The notes beneath the pieces are model-generated. The model searched no databases, was not told the origin of the DNA, and saw nothing but the letters and a program-made list of their open reading frames with translations. From the NCBI RefSeq assembly GCF_011420305.2, contig NZ_CP061769.1, positions 3,645,001-3,709,000 of the forward strand: a DNA stretch of 64,000 nucleotides, written 5' to 3'. The translations under genes were made by a program, and so were the position numbers. This DNA is from Nocardioides ochotonae. Its GTDB lineage: Bacteria; Actinomycetota; Actinomycetes; Propionibacteriales; Nocardioidaceae. Below, piece after piece: positions 17,226 to 28,293 of this stretch; position 1 is the stretch's first letter; each line of letters opens with the position of its first letter.

Positions 17226-17912
17226 GTGGAGGCGGTCTTCTCGAACTTCGACGAGTACCTCAAGGCGTTCGGCGTCACCCTCGCGCTGTTCATCGTCTCG
17301 GGGCTTGCCTCGCTCGTGCTCGGGCTCATCCTCGCCGCGCTGCGAGTGGGGCCGGTCAGCGTCATGCGCCGCGCCGCCGGCCTCTACGTGACCATCTTCC
17401 GCAACACGCCGCTGCTGATGATCTTCGTCTTCATGGCGGCCGCGATGCCCAAGCTCGGCTACAACTTCAAGTGGGTCGAGAACATCGAGATCGCCGGGTG
17501 GAGCGTGTCGGCGTTCTTCGTGCGTTCCACCATCGCGCTGACGCTCTACACCTCCGCCTTCGTCTGCGAGGCGTTCCGCTCCGGGGTCAACTCCGTCGAC
17601 GTCGGCCAGGCCGAGGCATCTCGCGCCATCGGCCTCACCTTCCTCCAGAGCATGCGCTACGTCGTGCTCCCCCAGGCGCTGCGCGCCGTCGTACCCCCGC
17701 TGACCAGCGTGCAGGTGGCGCTGATCAAGAACACCTCCGTCGCCGCGGCGTTCGGCATGGCCGAGGCGACCGCCACCATGCGCTCGTTCACCAACGACTA
17801 CGGCAGCCAGCGCCCGGAGATCTTCCTGCTCTTCGCGATCGGCTACATCATCATCGTCGAAGTCGTCGCCCTGTCCTCCTATGCCCTCGAGCGCAAGTGG
17901 AAGGTGGCCTGA
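17226..17912 (+). CDS. gluC: Glutamate ABC transporter permease
   Basis: A 228-residue inner-membrane permease of the HisM/GlnP type with several membrane spans. It has TIFRNTPLLMIFVFMAAAMP in the N-terminal half and the EAA-loop ASRAIGLTFLQSMRYVVLPQALRAVVPPL that contacts GluA. It starts at GTG after GGAAGGGGA. It is expected to pair with GluD. Confidence 0.92.
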   Translation: MEAVFSNFDEYLKAFGVTLALFIVSGLASLVLGLILAALRVGPVSVMRRAAGLYVTIFRNTPLLMIFVFMAAAMPKLGYNFKWVENIEIAGWSVSAFFVRSTIALTLYTSAFVCEAFRSGVNSVDVGQAEASRAIGLTFLQSMRYVVLPQALRAVVPPLTSVQVALIKNTSVAAAFGMAEATATMRSFTNDYGSQRPEIFLLFAIGYIIIVEVVALSSYALERKWKVA

Positions 17913-17913
17913 G

Positions 17914-18780
17914 ATGAGCGGCAACGTCCTCTACGACGCCCCTGGCCCGCGCACCATCGCGCGCCACCGTCTCTACTCGGTGCTGACCTGGCTGTCGCTC
18001 GTCGCCGTGATCGGCTTCTTCGTGTGGCGGATGCAGGACACCGGCCAGCTGGAGTACGACAAGTGGGAGGTCTTCCTCACCCCGTCGTACATCGAGGTCA
18101 TCCTGCAGGGCCTGCTCGACACCCTCCTGATGGCCTTCGGTGCCATCATCTTCGCCGTCGTGTTCGGCCTGATCTTCGGCGTCGGCAAGCTCTCCGAGCA
18201 CGCCTGGCTGCGCTGGCCCTCCTGGCTGGTCGTGGAGTTCTTCCGCGCGGTGCCGGTGCTGATGCTGATGATCTTCCTCTTCTACCTGCTGGCCGTCGGG
18301 GACGGCCCACTGTCGCCGATGTGGTGCGTGATCATCGCGCTGACGCTCTACAACGGCTCCGTGCTCGCCGAGGTCTTCCGCGCCGGCGTGAACGCCGTCC
18401 CGCGCGGACAGGTCGAGGCGGCGTACGCGCTGGGCATGCGCAAGACCCAGGTGATGGTGCAGATCCAGCTGCCGCAGGCGGTCAAGATGATGCTCCCGGC
18501 CCTGATCAGCCAGTGCGTGGTCGCGCTCAAGGACACCAGCCTGGGTTCCTACATCCTCGCGCCCGGTCTCACGTTCGTGTACAAGCAGGTCACGCTGGAC
18601 TTCAAGAACCAGGTGCCGACCGCACTGGTCATCGCCGCGATCTACATCCTGGTCAACCTGGTGCTGACGGCCATTGCGACGGTGCTCCAGCGCCGGCTCG
18701 TCGGCGAGCGCAAGATGCTCGACGTGCCGATGGTCGCCGGGGTGGGAGTGTCGGGCACCGACGGCGGGCGGGCCGTCTAG
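17914..18780 (+). CDS. gluD: Glutamate ABC transporter permease
   Basis: Second permease, 288 residues, longer than GluC by an N-terminal extension with its own membrane span (LTWLSLVAVIGFFVWRMQD). It carries FRAVPVLMLMIFLFYLLA and the EAA loop AAYALGMRKTQVMVQIQLPQ. Only one base separates it from the gluC stop, so translation is coupled. A start eleven codons earlier is open but lies inside gluC. The C-terminus is Gly/Val-rich and cytosolic. Confidence 0.92.
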   Translation: MSGNVLYDAPGPRTIARHRLYSVLTWLSLVAVIGFFVWRMQDTGQLEYDKWEVFLTPSYIEVILQGLLDTLLMAFGAIIFAVVFGLIFGVGKLSEHAWLRWPSWLVVEFFRAVPVLMLMIFLFYLLAVGDGPLSPMWCVIIALTLYNGSVLAEVFRAGVNAVPRGQVEAAYALGMRKTQVMVQIQLPQAVKMMLPALISQCVVALKDTSLGSYILAPGLTFVYKQVTLDFKNQVPTALVIAAIYILVNLVLTAIATVLQRRLVGERKMLDVPMVAGVGVSGTDGGRAV

Positions 18781-18787
18781 CCCCCCG

Positions 18788-19252
18788 TTAGCGCCGCGGC
18801 GTCACCCAGAGCCGGATGACGCCCTCGATCACCACGGTGCCGTCGGCGAGCTCCCCACGGACCCGGACCGGAAGGTCCGGGTCCGTGCCGCTCCACTGGG
18901 CCGGGTCGGTCTCGGCGATGCAGGTGACGTCGCCGGTCGCCTTCGCGGTGTAGCTGACCTCCATCCCCTTCGGGATCCAGCGCCGGTCCGCCGGCACGCT
19001 CGCCTCCGCCAGTGCGCCCATCGCCGCCTCGAGGCCGTTGCACAGCGCGATCGCGTGCACGGTCCCGAGGTGGTTGTGCACCCGGCGCCGGCTGCGGACC
19101 ACCAGCTCGGCGCGGTTCGGCTCCAGCACGGTGAACCGGGGGCGCACGCTCGCGAAGTAGGGCGCCTTCTGGGCGAACAGGATCGAGAAGACGCGGGCGC
19201 CGACCCTCGGGACGGCGTTGGTCTTCTGCCACATCGTGAGGACCTGAGTCAT
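18788..19252 (-). CDS. DUF4442 hotdog-fold protein
   Basis: A 154-residue hotdog-fold protein resembling acyl-CoA thioesterases (DUF4442): HNHLGTVHAIALCNGLEAAM corresponds to the hot-dog helix, and GVIRLWVTPRR ends the sheet. It probably acts on a fatty-acyl thioester. The ATG is seven bases from a -10 hexamer TAATGT, so the message may be leaderless. A perfect palindrome overlaps that hexamer, implying repression by a TetR-like lipid regulator. It converges on gluD. Confidence 0.78.
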   Translation of the reverse strand: MTQVLTMWQKTNAVPRVGARVFSILFAQKAPYFASVRPRFTVLEPNRAELVVRSRRRVHNHLGTVHAIALCNGLEAAMGALAEASVPADRRWIPKGMEVSYTAKATGDVTCIAETDPAQWSGTDPDLPVRVRGELADGTVVIEGVIRLWVTPRR

Positions 19253-19259
19253 GGGCGGC

Positions 19260-19276
19260 ACATTACCGAGCGGTAA
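19260..19276 (-). promoter_or_regulatory. -10 box overlapped by palindromic operator
   Basis: TTACCGAGCGGTAA (19263-19276) has perfect 6-base arms. Read on the minus strand it overlaps TAATGT (19265-19260), placed seven bases before the ATG of the DUF4442 gene. Palindromes of this TTACC-GGTAA type are known for TetR-family regulators of fatty-acid genes. A factor bound here would block transcription directly. Confidence 0.55.
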
Positions 19277-19357
19277 CTTGCGCCACAAGCACCACAAGCG
19301 CCGACTCGGCGTACTGACACGCGTCAAGAGGGCGGGCGCGCTGCTAGCGTCCGCGAC

Positions 19358-20449
19358 GTGACCCACGCCACATCGCACGCGCCACTGCCGGAGATCGGCT
19401 GCTACGGGCTGGCGGGGCACACCTCCTCCCCCGCCGACCTCCTGGAGGAGGTCCGCCTGGCCGAGCGGCTGGGCATCGGAGCGGTCTTCCTCTCCGAGCG
19501 GTTCAACCTCAAGGACGCCGGCGTGCTGGCCGGGGCCGCGGTGGCCGCCTCCGAGCGGATCGGGATCGGCACCGCCGCGACCAACCACAACACCCGGCAC
19601 CCGCTGGTCACCGCCACGATGGCCACGACGCTGCACCGGATGAGCCACGGGCGCTACGCCCTCGGCCTCGGACGCGGCTTCGACCTGCTCTTCGACGTCA
19701 TGGGCCTGCCCCGCGTGACCAGCGCCCAGCTCGCCGACGCGATCGGGATCTACCGGCGACTGTGGCGCGGCGAGGCGTTCGGGCACGACGGTCCGGCCGG
19801 CCGCTTCCCCTACCTCTCCCAGGACTCGTCCTTCGACGAGGACGTCCCCGTGCTGATGACCGCCATCGGCCCGAGGTCGCTCGCGCTCGCCGGTCGGGTC
19901 GCCGACGGCGTCGTGCTGCACACCTTCCTCACCGACGAGACCCTGGCCCGCTCGGTCGCCACCGTGCGGCGCGCGGCCGAGGAGGCCGGACGCGACCCGG
20001 CCGCGGTGCGCGTCTGGGCGGTGCTCGCGACCGTCCCCGATCCCGTCACCGACGAGCAGCGGTTGCGCCGCCTGGTCGGTCGCCTCGCCACCTACCTCCA
20101 GGGGTACGGCGAGGTGCTGGTCAGCGCGAACGGCTGGGACCCCGAGGTGCTGCGCCGCTTCCGCGAGGACCCGCTGGTGAGCGGGTACGCCGGGGCGTTC
20201 GACGCGGTCGGCACCGTGGACGAGCTCGGCCGGCTGGCCGAGCTGCTGCCGGCGGAGTGGCTGCCCGCGGCGTACGGCTCGCCCGCGCAGTGCGCCGCCC
20301 GGGTCGGCGACCAGCTCGACGCGGGCGCCGACAGCGTGATCCTGCACGGCGCCACCCCGGCCGAGCTGGCGCCGGTGCTGGACGCCTGGCGGACGGTGCG
20401 CCCCGACGGGCTGGACGCGCTGCCGCGCAACCCCGGGTGGCTGCGATGA
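19358..20449 (+). CDS. LLM-class F420-dependent oxidoreductase, TIGR03857-like
   Basis: A 363-residue luciferase-like TIM barrel expected to use F420. It opens EIGCYGLAGHTSSPADLLEE and has GAVFLSERFNLKDAGVLAGA, then GIGTAATNHNTRHPLVTATM and the long SRGRYALGLGRGFD-like loop (here SHGRYALGLGRGFD). This order fits the TIGR03857 group. The start is GTG, seven bases after TAGCGT, with no ribosome site, so it is probably leaderless. The next gene overlaps by ATGA; the two likely act on the same compound. Confidence 0.85.
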   Translation: MTHATSHAPLPEIGCYGLAGHTSSPADLLEEVRLAERLGIGAVFLSERFNLKDAGVLAGAAVAASERIGIGTAATNHNTRHPLVTATMATTLHRMSHGRYALGLGRGFDLLFDVMGLPRVTSAQLADAIGIYRRLWRGEAFGHDGPAGRFPYLSQDSSFDEDVPVLMTAIGPRSLALAGRVADGVVLHTFLTDETLARSVATVRRAAEEAGRDPAAVRVWAVLATVPDPVTDEQRLRRLVGRLATYLQGYGEVLVSANGWDPEVLRRFREDPLVSGYAGAFDAVGTVDELGRLAELLPAEWLPAAYGSPAQCAARVGDQLDAGADSVILHGATPAELAPVLDAWRTVRPDGLDALPRNPGWLR

Positions 20450-21510
20450 GCACCACGACCGTCGCCACCACGCCGGAGGAGCTGAGCCCGCAGTGGCTCT
20501 CGGAGGCCCTGGGCGGCCGCATCGACACCGTGGTCGCCGAGCCGGTCGGGACCGGCCAGATGGCCACCTGCTTCCGGCTGCGGCTCACCGGACCGGACGT
20601 CGGCGCGCGCGTCCCCGGCGTACTGCTCGCCAAGCTGCCCGCTGCCGACCCCGCCGCCCGGGCGATGGTGGCCGGCGCCTACCGCTGCGAGCTGCGGTTC
20701 TACGCCGAGATCGCCCCGACCGTGGCGGTGCGCGTGCCGCGGGTGCACCACGCCGCCTGGAGCGGCGACGGCGCGGACTTCACCCTGCTGCTGGAGGACC
20801 TCGCGCCGCGGGTGCAGGGCGACCAGGTCGCCGGGTGCTCGCCGGCCCAGGCGCACGACGCGGTGGTCAACCTCGCCGGGCTGCACGGGCCGCGCTGGTG
20901 CGACCCGACGCTGCTCGCGATCGAGGGCCTGGACCGCAGCGGTCCCGAGGGCGCCGCGCTGCTGGCGGAGCTCTACGGGCCCGCGACCGAGATCTTCCTG
21001 GCCGGGCTGGGCGACCTCGTCGATCCCGCCGACGCCGCGACCCTGGCGGCCTGCGTGCCGCTGTGCGAGCGCTGGGTCCTGGCCCGCGGCGAGCGGTTCG
21101 GCCTGGTGCACGGCGACTACCGCCTCGACAACCTGATGTTCGCGCCCGACGGCGCCGCCGGCTGCGTGGCGCTGGACTGGCAGACCCTGTCGCTGGCGCT
21201 GCCGGCCCGCGACCTGGCGTACTTCCTCGGCACCGGTCTCTCCGTCGCCGACCGCCGCACCCACGAGCGCGACCTGGTCGGCGCCTGGCACACCGCGCTG
21301 GTGGGGCACGGGGTCGGCGGCTACACCGGGCGCGAGGCGTGGGAGGACTACCGCTTCGCGATGCTCCAGGGGCCGCTGGTGTCGGTGTTCGGGTGCGCCT
21401 ACGGCGCCCGCAGCGAGCGCGGCGATCGGATGTTCGCCGCCATGGTCGCGCGCTCCTGCGCGGCGATCCGGGACCTGGGGGTCCTCTCATTCGTCGCCGG
21501 GGACTGCTAG
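20446..21510 (+). CDS. Aminoglycoside-phosphotransferase-like kinase
   Basis: A 354-residue APH/choline-kinase-fold protein. The catalytic loop is LVHGDYRLDNLMF (HGDxxxxN) near residue 225 and the metal-binding Asp is in VALDWQTLSLALPARDLAYFL. An ATP-lobe motif VGTGQMATCFRLRL is near residue 35. Relatives phosphorylate small hydroxyl compounds, or sit next to acyl-CoA dehydrogenases and lipid genes. It is translationally coupled to the LLM oxidoreductase. Antibiotic resistance is not implied by this fold. Confidence 0.83.
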   Translation: MSTTTVATTPEELSPQWLSEALGGRIDTVVAEPVGTGQMATCFRLRLTGPDVGARVPGVLLAKLPAADPAARAMVAGAYRCELRFYAEIAPTVAVRVPRVHHAAWSGDGADFTLLLEDLAPRVQGDQVAGCSPAQAHDAVVNLAGLHGPRWCDPTLLAIEGLDRSGPEGAALLAELYGPATEIFLAGLGDLVDPADAATLAACVPLCERWVLARGERFGLVHGDYRLDNLMFAPDGAAGCVALDWQTLSLALPARDLAYFLGTGLSVADRRTHERDLVGAWHTALVGHGVGGYTGREAWEDYRFAMLQGPLVSVFGCAYGARSERGDRMFAAMVARSCAAIRDLGVLSFVAGDC

Positions 21511-21520
21511 CGTAGGCCGC

Positions 21521-21561
21521 GGCCCCTCGGGCGTAGCTCCCCCCGCTTCGCTCGAGGGGCC
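21521..21561. terminator. Hairpin between convergent genes
   Basis: Perfect 9-base arms GGCCCCTCG / CGAGGGGCC enclose a C-rich loop in the 86-base gap between the phosphotransferase and the VOC gene, which converge here. A further weak GC-rich stem follows near 21575. Likely a bidirectional terminator. Confidence 0.55.
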
Positions 21562-21596
21562 CCTGTCTTCTCGCGGGGCCTCTCGTCCGGCCTGTC

Positions 21597-22028
21597 TCAG
21601 TGTCGCGCAGCGGCCTCGGCCAGCAGCTCCACCCGGTTGCCGTGCCCGTCGCGGACATGCAACCGCTCGTAGCCGGCGAAGGTGTGCCGCTCGCGGTGGT
21701 CGACCTCGAAGCCGAGCGTCTCCAGTCGCGCGCCGGTCGCCTCGAGCGCGGCCAGGTCGGCCAGCAGCAGCGCGGGGTGCGCGCGCCGGGCAGACACGAA
21801 CGGGTCCTCCACGCCGACGTGGATCTCGGCGACGATCGCGCCGCCCCCGTCGTGCGAGCGGAACCAGGCGCCGCCGCGCGGGCGCAGCGCCGGCGGCTTC
21901 TCCACCTCGGCCAGCCCCAGTCCCTCGGCCCAGAACCGCCGGGCCAGACCCTCCCCGCCGGGCGGGCAGGAGAGCTGCACGTGGTGCAGGCGCAGCGCGG
22001 CCTCGCCCCGCGCCCCGGCGGGCGTCAC
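21597..22028 (-). CDS. VOC family protein
   Basis: A 143-residue glyoxalase/bleomycin-resistance-fold protein with two beta-alpha-beta-beta-beta halves: LRLHHVQLSCPPGGEGLARR (first metal-ligand strand) and AHPALLLADLAALEATGARL, ending HVRDGHGNRVELLA with the Glu ligand. The start is GTG overlapping the methyltransferase stop by four bases (GTGA). It resembles lactoylglutathione-lyase-like proteins, but the substrate is unknown. Confidence 0.82.
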   Translation of the reverse strand: MTPAGARGEAALRLHHVQLSCPPGGEGLARRFWAEGLGLAEVEKPPALRPRGGAWFRSHDGGGAIVAEIHVGVEDPFVSARRAHPALLLADLAALEATGARLETLGFEVDHRERHTFAGYERLHVRDGHGNRVELLAEAAARH

Positions 22029-22843
22029 GATCCCTCCCCGCGCCGGGCGACCACGAAGACCCTGCGAAACGGCAGCACCACGCCGTACGACGTGGCGGGG
22101 TACGCCGCGGCGAGGCGGCGGCGCAACTCCTCCTCGAAGGACGCGCGCAGTCGCGGGGACGCCGCCTCGAGTGCCTCCAGGGTCGGGCGCGCCCCGGTCC
22201 CGGAGATCCAGCCCAGCACCGGGTCCGGGCCCTGCAGCACGTGCAAGTAGGTCGTCTCCCAGGCATCGACCGCGCAGCCGAGGCCGGCCAGCGCCGCGAG
22301 GTAGACCGCCGGGTCGTGGGCGTCCGGTTCCGCCGCGCCGGCGGTGTGGGCGGCGTACGGCTCCTGCGCGGCGAGCTCGCGGCGCAGCGCGTGGCTGGGC
22401 TCGGCGAAGTTGCCCGGCACCTGGAAGGCCAGCCAGCCACCCGGCCGGACCGCCTCGAGCAGCCGGGCCAGCAGGGACAGGTGGCCGGGCACCCACTGCA
22501 GCACCGCGTTGGCCACCAGCACGTCCACCGGCGCCGCCGGCACCCACGAGCGCAGGTCCCCCAGCTCGACCGTCAGGCCGGGATGGTCGGCGCGGGCCCG
22601 CTCCACCATCTCCGGGCTCGCGTCGACGCCGAGCACGTCGGCCTGCGGCCAGCGGGCCGCCAGCAGCACGGTGAGGTGGCCCGGACCGCAGCCGAGGTCG
22701 ACCACCCGCTGCGGCGCAGTGGCGCCGACGCGCGCCATCAGGTCGAGGAACGGGCGCCCGCGCTCGTCGCCGTAGGCGAGATAACGCTCGGGGTCCCAAG
22801 CGAACGGGTGGAACGGGTCACGCGGGGTGGACGGCACGCTCAT
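22025..22843 (-). CDS. tam: Trans-aconitate 2-methyltransferase
   Basis: A 272-residue class I SAM methyltransferase. Motif I is VVDLGCGPGHLTVLLAARWP; then LGVDASPEMVERAR, VLVANAVLQWVPGHLSLLARL and PGGWLAFQVPGNFAEPSH, all typical of Tam, which esterifies trans-aconitate, an inhibitor of aconitase. The ATG was preferred over an upstream GTG because GGGAGG is five bases before it. It is divergent from a MarR gene, and two operator-like palindromes lie between. Confidence 0.85.
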   Translation of the reverse strand: MSVPSTPRDPFHPFAWDPERYLAYGDERGRPFLDLMARVGATAPQRVVDLGCGPGHLTVLLAARWPQADVLGVDASPEMVERARADHPGLTVELGDLRSWVPAAPVDVLVANAVLQWVPGHLSLLARLLEAVRPGGWLAFQVPGNFAEPSHALRRELAAQEPYAAHTAGAAEPDAHDPAVYLAALAGLGCAVDAWETTYLHVLQGPDPVLGWISGTGARPTLEALEAASPRLRASFEEELRRRLAAAYPATSYGVVLPFRRVFVVARRGEGS

Positions 22844-22877
22844 CGAAGCCTCCCGGGTCACAAACCTCCCGAAGTCT

Positions 22878-22950
22878 CTTGACGTCGAGGTAATTCCACC
22901 CTGCTCCCAGAGTCTCTCGATGTCAAGATTCTCGACCGGGGCGCTACCAT
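22878..22950. promoter_or_regulatory. Twin MarR-type operators and marR -10 box
   Basis: CTTGACGTCGAG (22878-22889) and CTCGATGTCAAG (22916-22927) are near-palindromes and, relative to each other, inverted copies with one mismatch. They lie between the divergent tam and marR genes. TACCAT (22945-22950) is exactly six bases before the marR ATG and looks like the -10 box of a leaderless message. The regulator probably controls both genes from here. Confidence 0.65.
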
Positions 22951-22956
22951 GACGCC

Positions 22957-23442
22957 ATGCGGGACGAGGTCGACGAGCTGGTCGAGGCCTGGGGACGCGA
23001 GCGCGCCGACCTGGACCTGGCCCCCGTCGCCGTCTTCAGCCGGATCTCGCGCCTCGCGCGCCACCTCGACCTGGCCCGCCGTACGGCGTTCATCCAGCAC
23101 GGCATCGAGGCATGGGAGTTCGACGTCCTGGCCGCGCTGCGCCGCGCCGGTACGCCGTACGAGCTCTCCCCCGGTCGGCTGCTGCGCGAGACGCTGGTGA
23201 CCAGCGGGACGATGACCAACCGGGTCGACCGGCTCGCGGCGCGCGGCTTCGTCGAGCGGCTGCCCGACCCGCACGACCGCCGCGGGGTGCTGGTGCGCCT
23301 CACCGCCGACGGCAAGCGGGCGGTGGACAGCGCGTTCACCGAGCTGCTCGAGGCCGAGGCCGGCATCCTCGCCGACCTCGACACCGACCAGCAGGCTCAG
23401 CTGGCCTCGCTGCTGCGCACCCTGCTGGTGCCGTTCAGCTGA
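22957..23442 (+). CDS. MarR-family regulator
   Basis: A 161-residue winged-helix protein. The DNA-recognition region is ETLVTSGTMTNRVDRLAARGFVERLPDPHD and the wing is RRGVLVRLTADGKRAVD. Flanking helices form the dimer. It is probably autoregulated and controls tam through the twin sites upstream. The effector is unknown. The gene seems leaderless. Confidence 0.9.
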   Translation: MRDEVDELVEAWGRERADLDLAPVAVFSRISRLARHLDLARRTAFIQHGIEAWEFDVLAALRRAGTPYELSPGRLLRETLVTSGTMTNRVDRLAARGFVERLPDPHDRRGVLVRLTADGKRAVDSAFTELLEAEAGILADLDTDQQAQLASLLRTLLVPFS

Positions 23443-23457
23443 CGCCCCCGGCTCGGC

Positions 23458-25259
<1,802 letters not shown>

Positions 25260-25263
<4 letters not shown>

Positions 25264-26183
25264 GCGTACTCCACGAGGTGGGCTCCCGAGACCGCGCCGT
25301 TGGCGACGAGGACTGTCGGGTGCGGGGGGTCGCCGGGATCGCCGGCGTCGAGGGCCGCGGCGAGCTCACGGGCGTGGTCGCCGTCGCGGCAGAGGAACAG
25401 GCAGGTGGGGCCCGAGCCGGAGAGCAGCCCGCGCAGCGCGCCGGCCTCCTCGCCCCGGGCGATCAGGTCGCCGAGCTCGGGTCGCAGGTCGAGCGCGGGG
25501 GCCTGCAGGTCGTTGTGCAGGGCGGCGGCCAGCGCGTCGGCGTCGCCGGCGGCCAGGGCGGCCAGCAGCGCGTCGGCGCTGCGCGGCTCGGGGTCGGCGT
25601 CGGGGAACATCGCGTCGTAGTGGCGGTAGACCGCGGGGGTGGACAGCCCCTCGGCCGAGGGCACCGCCACCCACCACCAGGTGCCGGCGTCGGGGACCCG
25701 CTCGACGACCTCGCCGCGTCCGGTGCCCAGCGCGGTGCCGCCCACCAGGGCGAACGGCACGTCGCTGCCGAGCTCGGCGGCCAGGCGCAGCAGGTCCTCG
25801 TCGGTGGTCTGGGTGCCCCAGAGCCGGTCCAGTGCGACCAGGGCGGCGGCGGCGTCCGCGGAGCCGCCGGCCATTCCGCCGGCGACCGGGATCGCCTTGG
25901 CGACGTACGCCGCCCCGCGACGCGGTACGCCGTGGTGCGCAGCGAGCAGGTCGGCCGCGCGGGTGACGATGTTGTCGGCCACCGACGGCAGCTCGACGCC
26001 CGCCATCCAGTCGGCGACCGCGACCTCGACCGACCAGTCGTCGGCCTCGCGCACGGTGACGTCGTCGTGCAGGCCCACGGCCTGGTAGACGGTCACCAGC
26101 GGGTGGAAGCCGTCCCCGCGCGGGGCACCGACGCCGAGGTGCAGGTTGATCTTCGCGGGGGCACGGACGGTGCGCTCGCTCAT
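25260..26183 (-). CDS. ispE: 4-diphosphocytidyl-2-C-methyl-D-erythritol kinase
   Basis: GHMP kinase of the MEP isoprenoid pathway. The 307-residue protein has [20 protein letters not shown] at the start, the ATP loop [20 protein letters not shown] near residue 100, and the C-terminal glycine loop [12 protein letters not shown]. Overlaps rsmA upstream and the ABC-F gene downstream by four bases each, the common actinobacterial rsmA-ispE arrangement. Confidence 0.95.
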
Positions 26184-27064
26184 CCGCGCTCCTCGCGGCG
26201 CCCGGCGACGATGCCCTCGGTGAGGGCCACGAACTGCTCGATGCCCAGCGACTCGCCACGGGCCAACGGGTCGATGCCGGCGGCCGCGAGCGCGGCGTCG
26301 AGGACCGCAGCGGAGCCGGCGAGCGGCTTGAGCACGCCGCGCAGGGCCTTGCGGCGCTGGGCGAAGGCGGCGTCGACGACGGCGAAGACCTCCTCGCGCG
26401 TCGCGGTGGTGGTCGGCGGCTCCCGGCGGGTCCAGGCCACCAGCCCGGAGTCGACGTTGGGGGCCGGCCAGAAGACGTTGCGCCCGATCGAGCCGGCGCG
26501 GCGCACGTCGGCGTACCAGGCCGCCTTGACCGACGGGACGCCGTACACCTTGGAGCCGGGGCGGGCGGCCAGCCGGTCGGCGACCTCGGCCTGCACCATC
26601 ACCAGGCCGCGCTCGAGGCTGGGCAGCAGCTCGAGCAGGTGCAGCAGCACCGGCACCGAGACGTTGTAGGGCAGGTTCGCGACCAGCGCGGTCGGGGCCG
26701 GGCCGGGGACCTCGGTGACCCGCATCGCGTCGCCGAGGACCAGCTCGAAGCGGTCGGCCTGGGCGGGCGCGTGCTCGGCGATGGTCTGCGGCAGCCGGGC
26801 GGCGAGGACGGGGTCCAGCTCGATGGCGGTCACCCGGCCGGCGACCTCGAGCAGCGCCAGGGTGAGCGAGCCGAGGCCGGGGCCGACCTCGACCACGACG
26901 TCGTTCTCGCCGATCCGCGACTCGCGCACGATGCGACGCACCGTGTTGGCGTCGATCACGAAGTTCTGGCCGCGCTGCTTGGTGGGGCGCAGGTCGAGCT
27001 CGGCCGCGAGCTGACGCACCTCCGCCGGTCCGAGGAGCTTCGGACCGGCGGAGGTGTCAGACAT
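26180..27064 (-). CDS. rsmA: 16S rRNA dimethyladenosine transferase
   Basis: KsgA-type SAM methyltransferase that dimethylates two adjacent adenosines near the 3' end of 16S r[23 protein letters not shown] is the hallmark N-terminus; motif I is [18 protein letters not shown]; the target-base motif is [17 protein letters not shown]. The ATG ([19 protein letters not shown]) begins 294 residues, the normal length. Upstream open sequence has no similarity to the family. Confidence 0.95.
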   Translation of the reverse strand: MSDTSAGPKLLGPAEVRQLAAELDLRPTKQRGQNFVIDANTVRRIVRESRIGENDVVVEVGPGLGSLTLALLEVAGRVTAIELDPVLAARLPQTIAEHAPAQADRFELVLGDAMRVTEVPGPAPTALVANLPYNVSVPVLLHLLELLPSLERGLVMVQAEVADRLAARPGSKVYGVPSVKAAWYADVRRAGSIGRNVFWPAPNVDSGLVAWTRREPPTTTATREEVFAVVDAAFAQRRKALRGVLKPLAGSAAVLDAALAAAGIDPLARGESLGIEQFVALTEGIVAGRREERG

Positions 27065-27126
27065 GGGCGCCAGCGTAGTCAGCGTGAGCCCGGTTCTCGC
27101 AGTCGAGGCGGCCTGCTGGGTGGTGC

Positions 27127-28293
27127 TCAGCGCAGGCCGAGCTGGGAGGAGCAGTGCGGCCACTGGCCCCAGCCGGCACGCGACTGCAGGATCTGTCCGC
27201 GCTTGATCTGCTCCTCGCGGCTGTGCTGGTGCGGCAGGCCGGTGCCACCGACGGCGGCCCAGGTGGAGGCGCTGAACTGCAGGCCGCCGTAGTAGCCGTT
27301 GCCGGTGTTGGTGGCCCAGTTGCCACCGGACTCGCACTGCGCCAGGCGGTCCCACACGGTGTCGCCACCGGCGTAGTTCGGGGCCGGCGCGGCGGGGGCC
27401 GGCGCGGGCTTCTCCTTGGTGCCGACCAGCACGATGCGCGAGACGGGCTTGGCGGTGACGTTCTGCTTCACGACCTTGCGCTCGACGACCTCGCCGTTGC
27501 GGTAGGTGAGGCGGTAGGTGACGTCGCGGCTGCCCGCGCGGCCCTCGCGCTCGACCTTCTCCTCGCCCTCGTAGATCGAGGCGTCCTCGCGTTCCTCGGT
27601 CGAGAAGTCGATGCGCTCGCCCTCGACCCGGCGGGTCTCCTTGCGGATGTCGGTGAGGACGATCTTGTCGCCGTCCTCGACCTCGGTCTTCAGGCCGGGC
27701 CTCACCTGGTCGAGGTCGTCGACCTTGACCTTCATCGCGCGCAGCGCCTCACGCACGGTGAGGGCGGTGACCGTCTTCTGCACCGGCTTGCGACCGGCGA
27801 TGGCGAAGGTGAGCTTCTTGGGGGTGACGACCTCGAGCTCGAGGCCCGAGCGGCTGATCAGCGCGCCGCGGCTCGTGGAGAGGCGGGCGGCGGCGAAGGA
27901 GCGGCCGATCTCGTCCAGCGCGTCGTCGACCTCGGTGGAGGTCACCCAGTAGGTCTGGGTCTCGCCGTCGATGGTCACCTCGAGGGGGCGCCCGAAGCGG
28001 ACCGAGATCTTCGACCCGTCGGAGACCTCCTCCTCGACGCCGGGGGCGACGATGTCGTGCTTGCCGACCTCGATGCCCTCGGACTCGAGGACGTCGCCGA
28101 CGGTGCCGCCCATCGCGCGGACCTCGCGGGACTCGCCGTCCAGGGACAGGGTCACCGTGGTGGTCAGGGCGCTGTAGCCGAGAGTGGTGCCGGCGACCGC
28201 GAGGACGACGACGGCCGCCAGGGTGCCGAGGATGGCCCGGCTACGGGTGATGCGGCCCAGACGGGCGCGCAGGGTGGACAGCGTGGAAGCCAC
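27127..28293 (-). CDS. rpfB: Resuscitation-promoting factor (RpfB-like)
   Basis: Secreted or membrane-anchored muralytic factor that promotes growth from dormancy. The 388-residue protein has an N-terminal membrane anchor/signal ([20 protein letters not shown]), three DUF348 repeats (about residues 45-195), a G5 domain (about 215-290, [20 protein letters not shown]), a Pro/Ala linker, and the lysozyme-like Rpf domain [20 protein letters not shown] with the catalytic Glu in CESG. Start is GTG after GGAGA. It sits between tatD and rsmA, the usual place of rpfB. A 310-base region with no clear gene precedes it. Confidence 0.93.
   Translation of the reverse strand: MASTLSTLRARLGRITRSRAILGTLAAVVVLAVAGTTLGYSALTTTVTLSLDGESREVRAMGGTVGDVLESEGIEVGKHDIVAPGVEEEVSDGSKISVRFGRPLEVTIDGETQTYWVTSTEVDDALDEIGRSFAAARLSTSRGALISRSGLELEVVTPKKLTFAIAGRKPVQKTVTALTVREALRAMKVKVDDLDQVRPGLKTEVEDGDKIVLTDIRKETRRVEGERIDFSTEEREDASIYEGEEKVEREGRAGSRDVTYRLTYRNGEVVERKVVKQNVTAKPVSRIVLVGTKEKPAPAPAAPAPNYAGGDTVWDRLAQCESGGNWATNTGNGYYGGLQFSASTWAAVGGTGLPHQHSREEQIKRGQILQSRAGWGQWPHCSSQLGLR

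Noticed and set aside
20446..21510. Aminoglycoside resistance gene
   Set aside because: The APH fold is shared by many metabolic kinases, and coupling to an F420 oxidoreductase points to metabolism.
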